Notes under the pieces: generated by a model
What the model was told of the DNA's origin: nothing
What the model saw: the letters and a program-made list of their open reading frames with translations, nothing else
Database searches by the model: none
Position numbers and translations under genes: made by a program
From: Siphonodentalium dalli
Lineage: Eukaryota; Mollusca; Scaphopoda; Gadilida; Siphonodentaliidae
DNA: 64,000 nucleotides
Direction of reading: 5' to 3'
Assembly: GCA_032622095.1 (NCBI GenBank)
Contig: CP136062.1
Span: forward strand, 224,206,578-224,270,577
Shown here: in pieces, positions 52,601 to 63,793 of the stretch
Layout: each line of letters begins with the position of its first letter
How positions within the stretch are numbered: the first letter of the stretch is position 1

Positions 52601-55600
52601 AATGTATCGAGACAGGAATACCAATACAGGGTGGTCATAACCAACCCAGAGAATGTATCGAGACAGTAATACCAATACAGGGTGGTCATAACCAACCCAG
52701 AGAATGTATCGAGACAGGAATACCAATACAGGGTGGTCATAACCAACCCAGAGAATGTATCGAGACAGTAATACCAATACAGGGTGGTCATAACCAACCC
52801 AGAGAATGTATCGAGACAGGAATACCAATACAGGGTGGTCATAACCAACCCAGAGAATGTATCAAGACAGGAATACCAATACAGGGTGGTCATAACCAAC
52901 CCAGAGAATGTATCGAGACAGTAATACCAATACAGGGTGGTCATAACCAACCCAGAGAATGTATCGAGACAGGAATACCAATACAGGGTGGTCATAACCA
53001 ACCCAGAGAATGTATCGAGACAGGAATACCAATACAGGATGGTCATAACCAACCCAGAGAATGTATCGAGACAGTAATACCAATACAGGGTGGTCATAAC
53101 CAACCCAGAGAATGTATCGAGACAGGAATACCAATACAGGGTGGTCATAACCAACCCAGAGAATGTATCGAGACAGGAATACCAATACAGGATGGTCATA
53201 ACCAACCCAGAGAATGTATCGAGACAGGAATACCAATACAGGATGGTCATAACCAACCCAGAGAATGTATCGAGACAGGAATACCAATACAGGATGGTCA
53301 TAACCAACCCAGAGAATGTATCGAGACAGTAATACCAATACAGGGTGGTCATAACCAACCCAGAGAATGTATCGAGACAGGAATACCAATACAGGATGGT
53401 CATAACCAACCCAGAGAATGTATCGAGACAGTAATACCAATACAGGGTGGTCATAACCAACCCAGAGAATGTATCGAGACAGGAATACCAATACAGGGTG
53501 GTCATAACCAACCCAGAGAATGTATCGAGACAGGAATACCAATACAGGGTGGTCATAACCAACCCAGAGAATGTATCAAGACAGGAATACCAATACAGGG
53601 TGGTCATAACCAACCCAGAGAATGTATCGAGACAGTAATACCAATACAGGGTGGTCATAACCAACCCAGAGAATGTATCGAGACAGGAATACCAATACAG
53701 GGTGGTCATAACCAACCCAGAGAATGTATCGAGACAGGAATACCAATACAGGATGGTCATAACCAACCCAGAGAATGTATCGAGACAGGAATACCAATAC
53801 AGGGTGGTCATAACCAACCCAGAGAATGTATCGAGACAGTAATACCAATACAGGGTGGTCATAACCAACCCAGAGAATGTATCGAGACAGTAATACCAAT
53901 ACAGGGTGGTCATAACCAACCCAGAGAATGTATCGAGACAGGAATACCAATACAGGGTGGTCATAACCAACCCAGAGAATGTATCGAGACAGGAATACCA
54001 ATACAGGGTGGTCATAACCAACCCAGAGAATGTATCAAGACAGGAATACCAATACAGGGTGGTCATAACCAACCCAGAGAATGTATCGAGACAGTAATAC
54101 CAATACAGGGTGGTCATAACCAACCCAGAGAATGTATCGAGACAGGAATACCAATACAGGGTGGTCATAACCAACCCAGAGAATGTATCGAGACAGGAAT
54201 ACCAATACAGGATGGTCATAACCAACCCAGAGAATGTATCGAGACAGGAATACCAATACAGGGTGGTCATAACCAACCCAGAGAATGTATCGAGACAGTA
54301 ATACCAATACAGGGTGGTCATAACCAACCCAGAGAATGTATCAAGACAGTAATACCAATACAGGATGGTCATAACCAACCCAGAGAATGTATCGAGACAG
54401 GAATACCAATACAGGGTGGTCATAACCAACCCAGAGAATGTATCGAGACAGGAATACCAATACAGGATGGTCATAACCAACCCAGAGAATGTATCGAGAC
54501 AGTAATACCAATACAGGGTGGTCATAACCAACCCAGAGAATGTATCGAGACAGGAATACCAATACAGGATGGTCATAACCAACCCAGAGAATGTATCAAG
54601 ACAGTAATACCAATACAGGATGGTCATAACCAACCCAGAGAATGTATCGAGACAGGAATACCAATACAGGATGGTCATAACCAACCCAGAGAATGTATCA
54701 AGACAGTAATACCAATACAGGATGGTCATAACCAACCCAGAGAATGTATCGAGACAGTAATACCAATACAGGGTGGTCATAACCAACCCAGAGAATGTAT
54801 CGAGACAGGAATACCAATACAGGATGGTCATAACCAACCCAGAGAATGTATCGAGACAGTAATACCAATACAGGGTGGTCATAACCAACCCAGAGAATGT
54901 ATCAAGACAGTAATACCAATACAGGATGGTCATAACCAACCCAGAGAATGTATCGAGACAGTAATACCAATACAGGGTGGTCATAACCAACCCAGAGAAT
55001 GTATCGAGACAGGAATACCAATACAGGATGGTCATAACCAACCCAGAGAATGTATCAAGACAGTAATACCAATACAGGATGGTCATAACCAACCCAGAGA
55101 ATGTATCGAGACAGGAATACCAATACAGGATGGTCATAACCAACCCAGAGAATGTATCAAGACAGTAATACCAATACAGGATGGTCATAACCAACCCAGA
55201 GAATGTATCGAGACAGGAATACCAATACAGGATGGTCATAACCAACCCAGAGAATGTATCAAGACAGTAATACCAATACAGGATGGTCATAACCAACCCA
55301 GAGAATGTATCGAGACAGGAATACCAATACAGGGTGGTCATAACCAACCCAGAGAATGTATCGAGACAGGAATACCAATACAGGATGGTCATAACCAACC
55401 CAGAGAATGTATCGAGACAGTAATACCAATACAGGGTGGTCATAACCAACCCAGAGAATGTATCGAGACAGGAATACCAATACAGGATGGTCATAACCAA
55501 CCCAGAGAATGTATCAAGACAGTAATACCAATACAGGATGGTCATAACCAACCCAGAGAATGTATCGAGACAGGAATACCAATACAGGATGGTCATAACC

Positions 55601-58600
55601 AACCCAGAGAATGTATCAAGACAGTAATACCAATACAGGATGGTCATAACCAACCCAGAGAATGTATCGAGACAGGAATACCAATACAGGATGGTCATAA
55701 CCAACCCAGAGAATGTATCAAGACAGTAATACCAATACAGGATGGTCATAACCAACCCAGAGAATGTATCGAGACAGGAATACCAATACAGGATGGTCAT
55801 AACCAACCCAGAGAATGTATCAAGACAGTAATACCAATACAGGATGGTCATAACCAACCCAGAGAATGTATCGAGACAGGAATACCAATACAGGATGGTC
55901 ATAACCAACCCAGAGAATGTATCGAGACAGTAATACCAATACAGGGTGGTCATAACCAACCCAGAGAATGTATCGAGACAGGAATACCAATACAGGATGG
56001 TCATAACCAACCCAGAGAATGTATCGAGACAGGAATACCAATACAGGGTGGTCATAACCAACCCAGAGAATGTATCGAGACAGGAATACCAATACAGGAT
56101 GGTCATAACCAACCCAGAGAATGTATCGAGACAGTAATACCAATACAGGGTGGTCATAACCAACCCAGAGAATGTATCGAGACAGTAATACCAATACAGG
56201 GTGGTCATAACCAACCCAGAGAATGTATCGAGACAGTAATACCAATACAGGATGGTCATAACCAACCCAGAGAATGTATCGAGACAGTAATACCAATACA
56301 GGATGGTCATAACCAACCCAGAGAATGTATCGAGACAGGAATACCAATACAGGGTGGTCATAACCAACCCAGAGAATGTATCGAGACAGTAATACCAATA
56401 CAGGGTGGTCATAACCAACCCAGAGAATGTATCGAGACAGGAATACCAATACAGGGTGGTCATAACCAACCCAGAGAATGTATCAAGACAGTAATACCAA
56501 TACAGGGTGGTCATAACCAACCCAGAGAATGTATCGAGACAGTAATACCAATACAGGGTGGTCATAACCAACCCAGAGAATGTATCGAGACAGTAATACC
56601 AATACAGGGTGGTCATAACCAATCCAGAGAATGTATCGAGACAGGAATACCAATACAGGATGGTCATAACCAACCCAGAGAATGTATCGAGACAGTAATA
56701 CCAATACAGGGTGGTCATAACCAACCCAGAGAATGTATCGAGACAGTAATACCAATACAGGGTGGTCATAACCAACCCAGAGAATGTATCGAGACAGTAA
56801 TACCAATACAGGATGGTCATAACCAACCCAGAGAATGTATCGAGACAGGAATACCAATACAGGATGGTCATAACCAACCCAGAGAATGTATCGAGACAGG
56901 AATACCAATACAGGGTGGTCATAACCAACCCAGAGAATGTATCAAGACAGGAATACCAATACAGGATGGTGATAACCAACCCAGAGAATGTATCGAGACA
57001 GGAATACCAATACAGGGTGGTCATAACCAACCCAGAGAATGTATCGAGACAGGAATACCAATACAGGATGGTCATAACCAACCCAGAGAATGTATCGAGA
57101 CAGGAATACCAATACAGGGTGGTCATAACCAACCCAGAGAATGTATCGAGACAGGAATACCAATACAGGGTGGTCATAACCAACCCAGAGAATGTATCGA
57201 GACAGGAATACCAATACAGGGTGGTCATAACCAACCCAGAGAATGTATCGAGACAGGAATACCAATACAGGATGGTCATAACCAACCCAGAGAATGTATC
57301 GAGACAGGAATACCAATACAGGGTGGTCATAACCAACCCAGAGAATGTATCGAGACAGGAATACCAATACAGGGTGGTCATAACCAACCCAGAGAATGTA
57401 TCGAGACAGGAATACCAATACAGGGTGGTCATAACCAACCCAGAGAATGTATCGAGACAGGAATACCAATACAGGGTGGTCATAACCAACCAAGAGAATG
57501 TATCGAGACAGTAATACCAATACAGGATGGTCATAACCAACCCAGAGAATGTATCGAGACAGGAATACCAATACAGGATGGTCATAACCAACCCAGAGAA
57601 TGTATCGAGACAGTAATACCAATACAGGGTGGTCATAACCAACCCAGAGAATGTATCGAGACAGGAATACCAATACAGGATGGTCATAACCAACCCAGAG
57701 AATGTATCGAGACAGGAATACCAATACAGGGTGGTCATAACCAACCCAGAGAATGTATCGAGACAGGAATACCAATACAGGATGGTCATAACCAACCCAG
57801 AGAATGTATCGAGACAGTAATACCAATACAGGATGGTCATAACCAACCCAGAGAATGTATCGAGACAGGAATACCAATACAGGGTGGTCATAACCAACCC
57901 AGAGAATGTATCGAGACAGTAATACCAATACAGGGTGGTCATAACCAACCCAGAGAATGTATCGAGACAGTAATACCAATACAGGATGGTCATAACCAAC
58001 CCAGAGAATGTATCAAGACAGGAATACCAATACAGGGTGGTCATAACCAACCCAGAGAATGTATCGAGACAGGAATACCAATACAGGGTGGTCATAACCA
58101 ACCCAGAGAATGTATCGAGACAGGAATACCAATACAGGGTGGTCATAACCAACCCAGAGAATGTATCGAGACAGTAATACCAATACAGGGTGGTCATAAC
58201 CAACCCAGAGAATGTATCGAGACAGGAATACCAATACAGGGTGGTCATAACCAACCCAGAGAATGTATCGAGACAGGAATACCAATACAGGGTGGTCATA
58301 ACCAACCCAGAGAATGTATCGAGACAGGAATACCAATACAGGATGGTCATAACCAACCCAGAGAATGTATCGAGACAGGAATACCAATACAGGATGGTGA
58401 TAAACAAACCTGAGAATGTATCGAGACAGGAATACCAATACAGGATGGTCATAACCAACCCAGAGAATGTATCAAGACAGGAATACCAATACAGGATGGT
58501 CATAACCAACCCAGAGAATGTATCGAGACAGTAATACCAATACAGGGTGGTGATAACCAACCCAGAGAATGTATCGAGACAGTAATACCAATACAGGATG

Positions 58601-58770
58601 GTCATAACCAACCCAGAGAATGTATCGAGACAGTAATACCAATACAGGGTGGTGATAACCAACCCAGAGAATGTATCGAGACAGGAATACCAATACAGGG
58701 TGGTCATAACCAACCCAGAGAATGTATCGAGACAGGAATACCAATACAGGATGGTGATAAACAAACCTGA
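43680..58770. repeat. 15-kb minisatellite, ~296 units of 51 bp
   Basis: Unit: GGTGGTCATAACCAACCCAG, AGAATGTATCGAGACAGG, AATACCAATACAG. Nearly all variation is at three two-state positions: GGGTGG/GGATGG, ATCGAG/ATCAAG and ACAGGAA/ACAGTAA. Rare private changes include TCATACC (50831), GTGATAACC (56969) and ACCAATCC (56628). Because 51 = 17 codons, one minus-strand frame stays open for 5,109 codons; this is a consequence of the repeat, not a gene. The last units decay at 58395 and 58755 (AAACAAACCTGAG). Confidence 0.97.
46915..55329. repeat. Higher-order repeat: three copies of a 2,805-bp block (55 units)
   Basis: The order of the two-state unit variants repeats with a period of 2,805 bp: the pattern at 47252-47932 recurs at 50057-50737 and 52862-53542, that at 48425-48697 at 51230-51502 and 54035-54307. 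Approximate copies are 46915-49719, 49720-52524 and 52525-55329. Copy 2 has a private T-to-C-type change (TCATACC near 50831). Flanking array does not follow the period. Confidence 0.9.
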
Positions 58771-58787
58771 GAATAAGGTGCCAGTTA

Positions 58788-58905
58788 TTTGCAGAATGAG
58801 GTCGCCAAGGGTGACTTTATTGACGCTATCCTGCACAGTGGGCTAGCATCACCAAATCCATCCTCTAGGGACCTCATTCTGCAAATGACAGACACACTAT
58901 TTGCA
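58788..58905. mobile_element. Foldback MITE family B, single core
   Basis: TTTGCAGAATGAGGTCGCCA, centre CTATCCTGCACAGTGGGCTA, then TAGGGACCTCATTCTGC and AAATGACAGACACACTATTT. Lies between the 15-kb array and the next exon. Confidence 0.7.
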
Positions 58906-58932
58906 GACTTGATGTATGATGCTGTTTTATAG

Positions 58933-59066
58933 GTTAACCAATACAGGTAAGTGGTTGCCTGCCCGGGTCAACGAAAATCACACATAGCCCTCCGGAATGA
59001 CAATAACAAGTCAGAATGGAGCACTGGCTGATGGACCATATGGCTTTTCCGTTTGTCAATATAAGT
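58933..59066 (+). pseudogene. Degenerate CTLD C-half exon with in-frame stop
   Basis: Acceptor GTTTTATAG ends at 58932. Read in the phase required by 36975, it starts LTNTGKWLPARVNEN, meets TAG at 58985-58987, and ends ADGPYGFSVCQYK, a normal CTLD terminus. A neighbouring frame also reads IALRNDNNKSEWSTG, which is CTLD-like, so two small indels are an alternative to a single nonsense change. Where other C-half exons have GTGAGT after C-E-x-x, this one has ATAGTG, so the donor is lost too. Stop plus missing donor indicate a dead exon; a true terminal exon is less likely because EGF and CTLD exons follow. Confidence 0.6.
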
Positions 59067-59139
59067 ATAGTGAAATAAATAATGGCTTACAACCTACAGT
59101 AATGCCATAACTGCAATACTTGGCATGCACATTGCTTGA

Positions 59140-59975
59140 GTATATGGTGTAGATTACACGTGTGAGTATATGGCATGGATAATACGAGTATAATACACAA
59201 GCTTTGTACATCTTGCGTGAGTATATGGCATGGATACACATGTGAGTATATACACAAGCTTCGTACATCTCATGTGAGTATATGGTTAGGGCTCTACGAT
59301 TCTGAATCGCATCGAATCTTGAATTGAATCATTGCATCAGGCATAATAATAGTGAAGATGAATATAATACATGACACAGAGGCCATAGCAATGTCAATTT
59401 GCTCACTTCTTAATGACAATAAATGGTGGTCAGTATACAATGTAAATATATCTATATATGAATCAGATGCATGTCTAACCAATTAAGTGTGCATTCTTTC
59501 AGGCTGTCTCTGTTATACAATAATGAAAGAGTATCGAAAGCAATATTGAAGCCAGAAAGCAATCATGTTCACAAGTTTGACATATATTTGAAATTTTACT
59601 AGATCAGTTGCATAAGTCTTACACTGATTCGTTAGCCTATATTATAGCTCAGTTGACATCAATGTTATTTATATGTGTTGATATCATAATATATTTTCAC
59701 GAAAAAGCAATGTGGTCCATTGAAGTAATGAGAATGCAACTGGTGCAAATGATTCGATACAATTCGAATCTGGACAGCCTATTTCGAATCGAATCGAATC
59801 AGATGAAAGATTCCGAATCACATCGAATCGAATCACAGGGCCCTATATATGGTGTAGATACACGTGTGAGTATAATACACAAGCTTCATACATCTCGCGT
59901 GAGTATATGGTGTAGATACACGTGTGAGTATAATACACAAGCTTCATACATCTCGCGTGAGTATATGGTGTGGAT
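59140..59975. repeat. GTGAGTATA-containing tandem repeat, split by a hAT-like element
   Basis: Units of about 60 bp: CGTGAGTATATGGTGTAGAT, ACACGTGTGAGTATAATACA, CAAGCTTCATACATCTCG. Two degenerate units lie left of 59279 and two near-identical ones right of 59846. Each unit contains one or two GTGAGTAT words identical to the donor core used by three CTLD C-half exons. Confidence 0.8.
59287..59845. mobile_element. Nonautonomous hAT-like transposon, 559 bp, 8-bp TSD
   Basis: Ends TAGGGCTCTACGATTC and the inverse of TAGGGCCCTGTGATTC, flanked by exact TATATGGT (59279-59286 and 59846-59853). Sub-terminal GAATCGCATCGAAT-type words at both ends. No transposase frame. Confidence 0.9.
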
Positions 59976-60019
59976 CTTGCTGCTGATATATAGTAATTAT
60001 GAGGAATGTTGTCTTACAG

Positions 60020-60133
60020 ATGTGCAGAAATGTTGGCCAGATATGTGCCAGAATGGTGGAACTTGTGAGGAGACAATGGGGAAATATATCTGCCGATGTC
60101 ATCAGAGATTCACCGGACAGAACTGTGAAACAT
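60020..60133 (+). CDS. EGF-like domain exon 2
   Basis: Acceptor GTCTTACAG ends at 60019; donor GTAAGA at 60134. Exactly 114 bp and symmetrical phase 1, like the EGF exon at 4078. The translation VQKCWPDMCQNGGTC then GKYICRCHQRFTGQNCE has six Cys with EGF spacing and the C-x-x-G-F/Y-x-G-x-x-C end. Followed, again, by a CTLD N-half exon. The start V-Q-K lacks the calcium-binding consensus. Confidence 0.88.
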
Positions 60134-60237
60134 GTAAGACATATACCCACTTGAATTTGATAACTTTATTAAACAATCCGCTTTAGACCAAATATGGATG
60201 ATGGCTTCTCAGTCTTGAAATACTGTGTCTGTTATTT

Positions 60238-60602
60238 CAAGAATGAGGTCCCCCAGAGGGTGAATTTAGTGATGCTACCATCACATAATTTACTCTCTGT
60301 GAGTCTCTTTCTGCTTAGGTATCTTCTGAGAAGTATCTGTAGTCTCAAATTAACATTGCTTTTTGTTACTTTTTCCTGTTTCTATATCCCCTAATTTGTA
60401 GAAGATAAAATGCATAATCATGGTGACTTATATATATGGGTGAATATCACCAACTTCAACTAGGGAACTTACATAGCAGTTGAGACCTAAGCAGAATGAA
60501 GTTCCCTGAGGGTGAAGTTGGTTGGCTGTGCGGGATAGTGTCTCTAAATTCACCCTCTGGGGACCTCATTCTGCAATAAATGTCATACCATATTTCCAGG
60601 CT
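60238..60602. mobile_element. Foldback MITE family B, decayed long copy
   Basis: Cores at 60240-60310 (CCCCAGAGGGTGAATTTAGT) and 60495-60575 (TCACCCTCTGGGGACCTCA) around a spacer with TTTGTAGAAGATAAAATGCA. Ends about 28 bp before the CTLD exon at 60631. Confidence 0.75.
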
Positions 60603-60630
60603 TGACTTTCATGTTTGATGTTTCTTTCAG

Positions 60631-60811
60631 TCTTACTTGACACGCCTTGTTTGTTATCGGAAGCTGTTCTGTATCCAGCCACAAATAGCTGCTACTGGCT
60701 GCATTACTTGGATGTATTTCATAATCAGTCGGCGGATATCTGTTCTCAGTCTGGTGGATACCTAGCCAGTGTTAGGAACGTTGATGATGCATCGTTTGTC
60801 TTCGATAGTGT
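60631..60811 (+). CDS. CTLD5 N-terminal half exon
   Basis: Acceptor TTTCTTTCAG ends at 60630; donor GTAAGT at 60812. Two nt, 59 codons, two nt, the same layout as CTLD1-3 N-halves. The translation has LDTPCLLSEAVLYPA, TNSCYWLHYLD, ADICSQSGGYLASVRN and ends SFVFDSV, with all expected N-half landmarks (Cys pair, C-Y-W core, G-G-Y-L-A-S strand). Its C-half must lie downstream; see the weak candidate at 62190-62370. Confidence 0.88.
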
Positions 60812-62189
60812 GTAAGTTTGACCAGGATTTACATTTTCCAAATCGTGATAGATGCCCAGTTAGGGATGATCTAACATTTTTCCGCTAAAGGAAGCCGTTC
60901 ACACTGAACTATATGGATATATGTCCTGCTTTGTAAAACCACAGTAGGAAAGGGGTTAACTTATTGGTGGCCTCCTGACGTCTAATATGCTTACTCTATT
61001 AGTCACGCATGAACGCTCCAATTCTAACCGGATGTACTCGATGGAATTGATTCAGTTTTATTCCTACTGCATCGCCAACAAGTCTAAAGGGAGTATCTTT
61101 CTGAATTTCGAGTTTCACCCAACTTAACAAATTCAATTTGTCCTAACAATATAGCTTTTGGTTGCCTACCCGTTCGTTTTTATAATTATCGGTTTAGAAT
61201 TCATGGACCGTTTCGCTTCAAACATACATTTGTTCCATGTTTTAAACAACCAATACTTAATTACCATGCTAAATTTATTTGCGTCTTTAAATTGACAACT
61301 TGGCCTTGGAATGGCCATCGTTCCAATGCCTTAAGATGCACATAGATTATTGTGAGAAGTGCATCTATGGTATTATTATAGAGCCTATACGGTATGATGG
61401 AATTGGTAAGATCAAAAATGCCACATGGTTTGCTACCCGAAGTCTCCTAATTTCGTGCGAACATTATTAAACTTGTGGCATTTCCACTCGTTGGGTTTCT
61501 TTCAATAGTTCCATCGCTACTGATGCTAATGTCTATAATAATGTTCTAAACCACATGCTTTCACCTAATACTTAGTGTTTTTCATTTCATACTGTCACAA
61601 ATGTATCCATGATTCAGCTCTATGGGTTAGTCGACGCTTGACGTTGACTTCAGTTTATGAGAATGGAACTGTTTCATGTCTAATAATAATTGTTAAATTG
61701 TTACTTAATACGACAGTAGTACTACTAGTCAGTAGTCAGTAGCAACATTATTACTTTCAGCCAGGGATTAATATCTGACGAGTATCAGAATTATCATTCA
61801 TAGTTCGATTCTCATAATGAGCATCAAATTCGCTGTAGAATTTAGAAATGTTATCCTTTGAGAATTGCACTCTTGCCATGCCATGATACCCAAGGACATC
61901 ATAGGTAATGATCAACCACAGACATGTATGTCGATTTAAGATATATCTCGATGTTTAAGCTACAATGAACAATAGTTGCGATTATAGGCAAGCCAGTAGG
62001 AACCGATGGGCTTGTCTTGCTCTCTGGTGCCAAATAATCATGATGGCCTATTAATTGTGATCTGTGGGGATTCCGGCTGGGATTGGCAATAGTGATGGCA
62101 GTTTTACTCTATCTCACTTCCAAATTATGGTTCTCGATGTGAATTTTCTCCAAAATTAACTCATGCTGACATTGTTGTTTGGCACCTGA
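60812..62189. other. Intron after CTLD5 N-half, nothing recognised
   Basis: About 1.4 kb of unique-looking sequence with no exon, MITE or array. Confidence 0.4.
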
Positions 62190-62370
62190 GAGTAGCGACT
62201 ATGTTCATTATGACTTATCCAGTATGTTGCCGTGGGTGCAGACACAGTCTGATAGAGCATGCGCATTAATGGCTGATCCGTTTACATGCCTCGGTGTGTA
62301 CATGTTAAAGAATGCTACTGGAGTCACCACAGGGTATCAGGTTACTCGGCCATGGTCACATCTGGACCAG
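62190..62370 (+). CDS. Possible CTLD C-half exon (weak)
   Basis: An open frame reads SDYVHYDLSSMLPWVQTQSD then RACALMADPFTCLGVYMLKN. The 'P-W ... R-A-C-A-L-M' part resembles the W ... C-V-x-M region of a CTLD C-half. A cryptic acceptor CTGAGAG at 62190-62191 would give the right phase, but it lacks a pyrimidine tract, the W-T-G core is missing, and no C-E-x terminus with donor is visible. May be chance. Confidence 0.2.
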
Positions 62371-62454
62371 TGAGTCTCTAACTGGAATTGGTTCCTCCAC
62401 TGATATATCTACAATACAGATATATATACCCATCATTTCAAATTGCTGGGTTGG

Positions 62455-62545
62455 TTTGTTGACTAAATAGTGTCTCCTTCCGGAATACCAAAAATTTCCC
62501 CTATATGGGGGGAGGGCGACACTATTTATAGTGAATAACCATATC
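62455..62545. repeat. Short inverted repeat
   Basis: ACTAAATAGTGTC near 62462 and GACACTATTTATAGT near 62518 face each other around CCTTCCGGAATACC and TATGGGGGGAGGG. A small hairpin or MITE remnant. Confidence 0.5.
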
Positions 62546-63640
62546 CAATGTGAGCTCGGTTCACACAAACATGCTGTGCATCCCAGAAATTATGCATTGT
62601 TCATAAAGGACATGGTGCAATTTTTGAATTTATTCATTGACTAGCCGAGAGTCTACATTAATTTCATATACATCCAGACCTTGGCCCTTCGCATTCTATT
62701 AATGCCTTTTGTACCATTCGTATGGCGAATAGCATTCCCACAAGTATGAAGCATTTATATTGTCATGTGCCCAATGCATCAAACTAACCTAATAATAAAA
62801 CACCTCGGTTGTTCTGCTGCATGTCGGGAGACAGAGACATCATGCTATTCTGTACCGAAGCCTGAGTATGACGTGGGGTGACCAGGACAATGCACATCAA
62901 AATTATTTATTTAAACAGCTATGAACAATTTCAGCTGCTATTGATATATCACGCGTTCAATCGTAATGATTTGTGTATCTCTGCTTCTCGCCATCAGTTC
63001 GTGGTTGATCTTCCACTGGGGAAGTGGATTGGTCATTTACTGCACTTCAGTCCTAAGCACCATCAATCAATTTTGCTTATGGATGTAAATCACGCTCTTA
63101 GTGGTATTGTATATATTTTCAGTGATATGTTGGATCTTGATGGGGATCCCTGCCATGGCTTCGATCCTTGGGGTGAAGGGCGCAGCTTTGGTAGGGCTTT
63201 CTAGCATGATCTAATCGGGTCATTTTATATGTATACAATGTTTATCATGGGGTTTCTGAATGATATCTTATGATACTGGCCACAGAGACATGTGATCACA
63301 GTTCTAAGAAGGATGACAGGACCAGTTCATGCTCCCCGGTCATGCTTCGGCAGTATTAAGAACCAATCAGTGCAGGGAGCACATTACTTTTGAAATTTTG
63401 TTTAATAAAATAATCTCACATTGCCATCATTAGATGGTATTGTGCAAAAATCATATACAATTCATACCAAATTGCATAGCTATTATCCACCTTTGGGTAG
63501 CACATTGCGATGCAATACCAGCTAATTTGCTCCCTGCATCAGTGGTGATGTGGCCGGTGGAGAAGACGGGGTACTTGGGACCTCTAGGACATTTTGTCCC
63601 CTGCCGGCCTCAGAGTTTTTGGGCACTAAAGCTGCTAAAT
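62546..63640. other. Non-coding stretch, nothing firm
   Basis: A 108-codon frame at 62878-63204 has no recognisable domain and no convincing splice borders. No repeats noted. Confidence 0.35.
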
Positions 63641-63661
63641 CGGGGGGGGGGGGGGGGGGGG
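63641..63661. repeat. Poly-G run, about 20 bases
   Basis: Uninterrupted G tract; a second G tract of this kind is at 30303-30330. Confidence 0.9.
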
Positions 63662-63793
63662 CTCCCTCTCGTCCGATGGCTCTACCCTTATAATGGCTTA
63701 TCCAACCCCTTTTTGGGCATGGGATTCTCAATTTCCTCCCTATGCCACAAATTGGGCATCAGGTCGCCGAAGCAAACGGCCATTTTTGAATCT

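Noticed and set aside
43680-58770. CRISPR-like array
   Set aside because: Direct repeats are contiguous with no unique spacers, and the setting is a eukaryotic intron.
43507-58836. 5,109-codon open frame on the minus strand
   Set aside because: It is created by a 51-bp (17-codon) repeat with no stop in that frame. Two other minus frames and plus frames are also largely open, unit changes are not biased to synonymous sites, and there is no domain. Not a gene.
59608-60186. 192-aa frame reaching into the EGF exon
   Set aside because: Its upstream part is hAT-like element and tandem repeat. The EGF exon has its own acceptor at 60019 and fits the phase pattern, so the longer frame is chance.
62356-62568. 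Minus-strand 70-aa frame
   Set aside because: Overlaps a hairpin-like repeat and has no domain.
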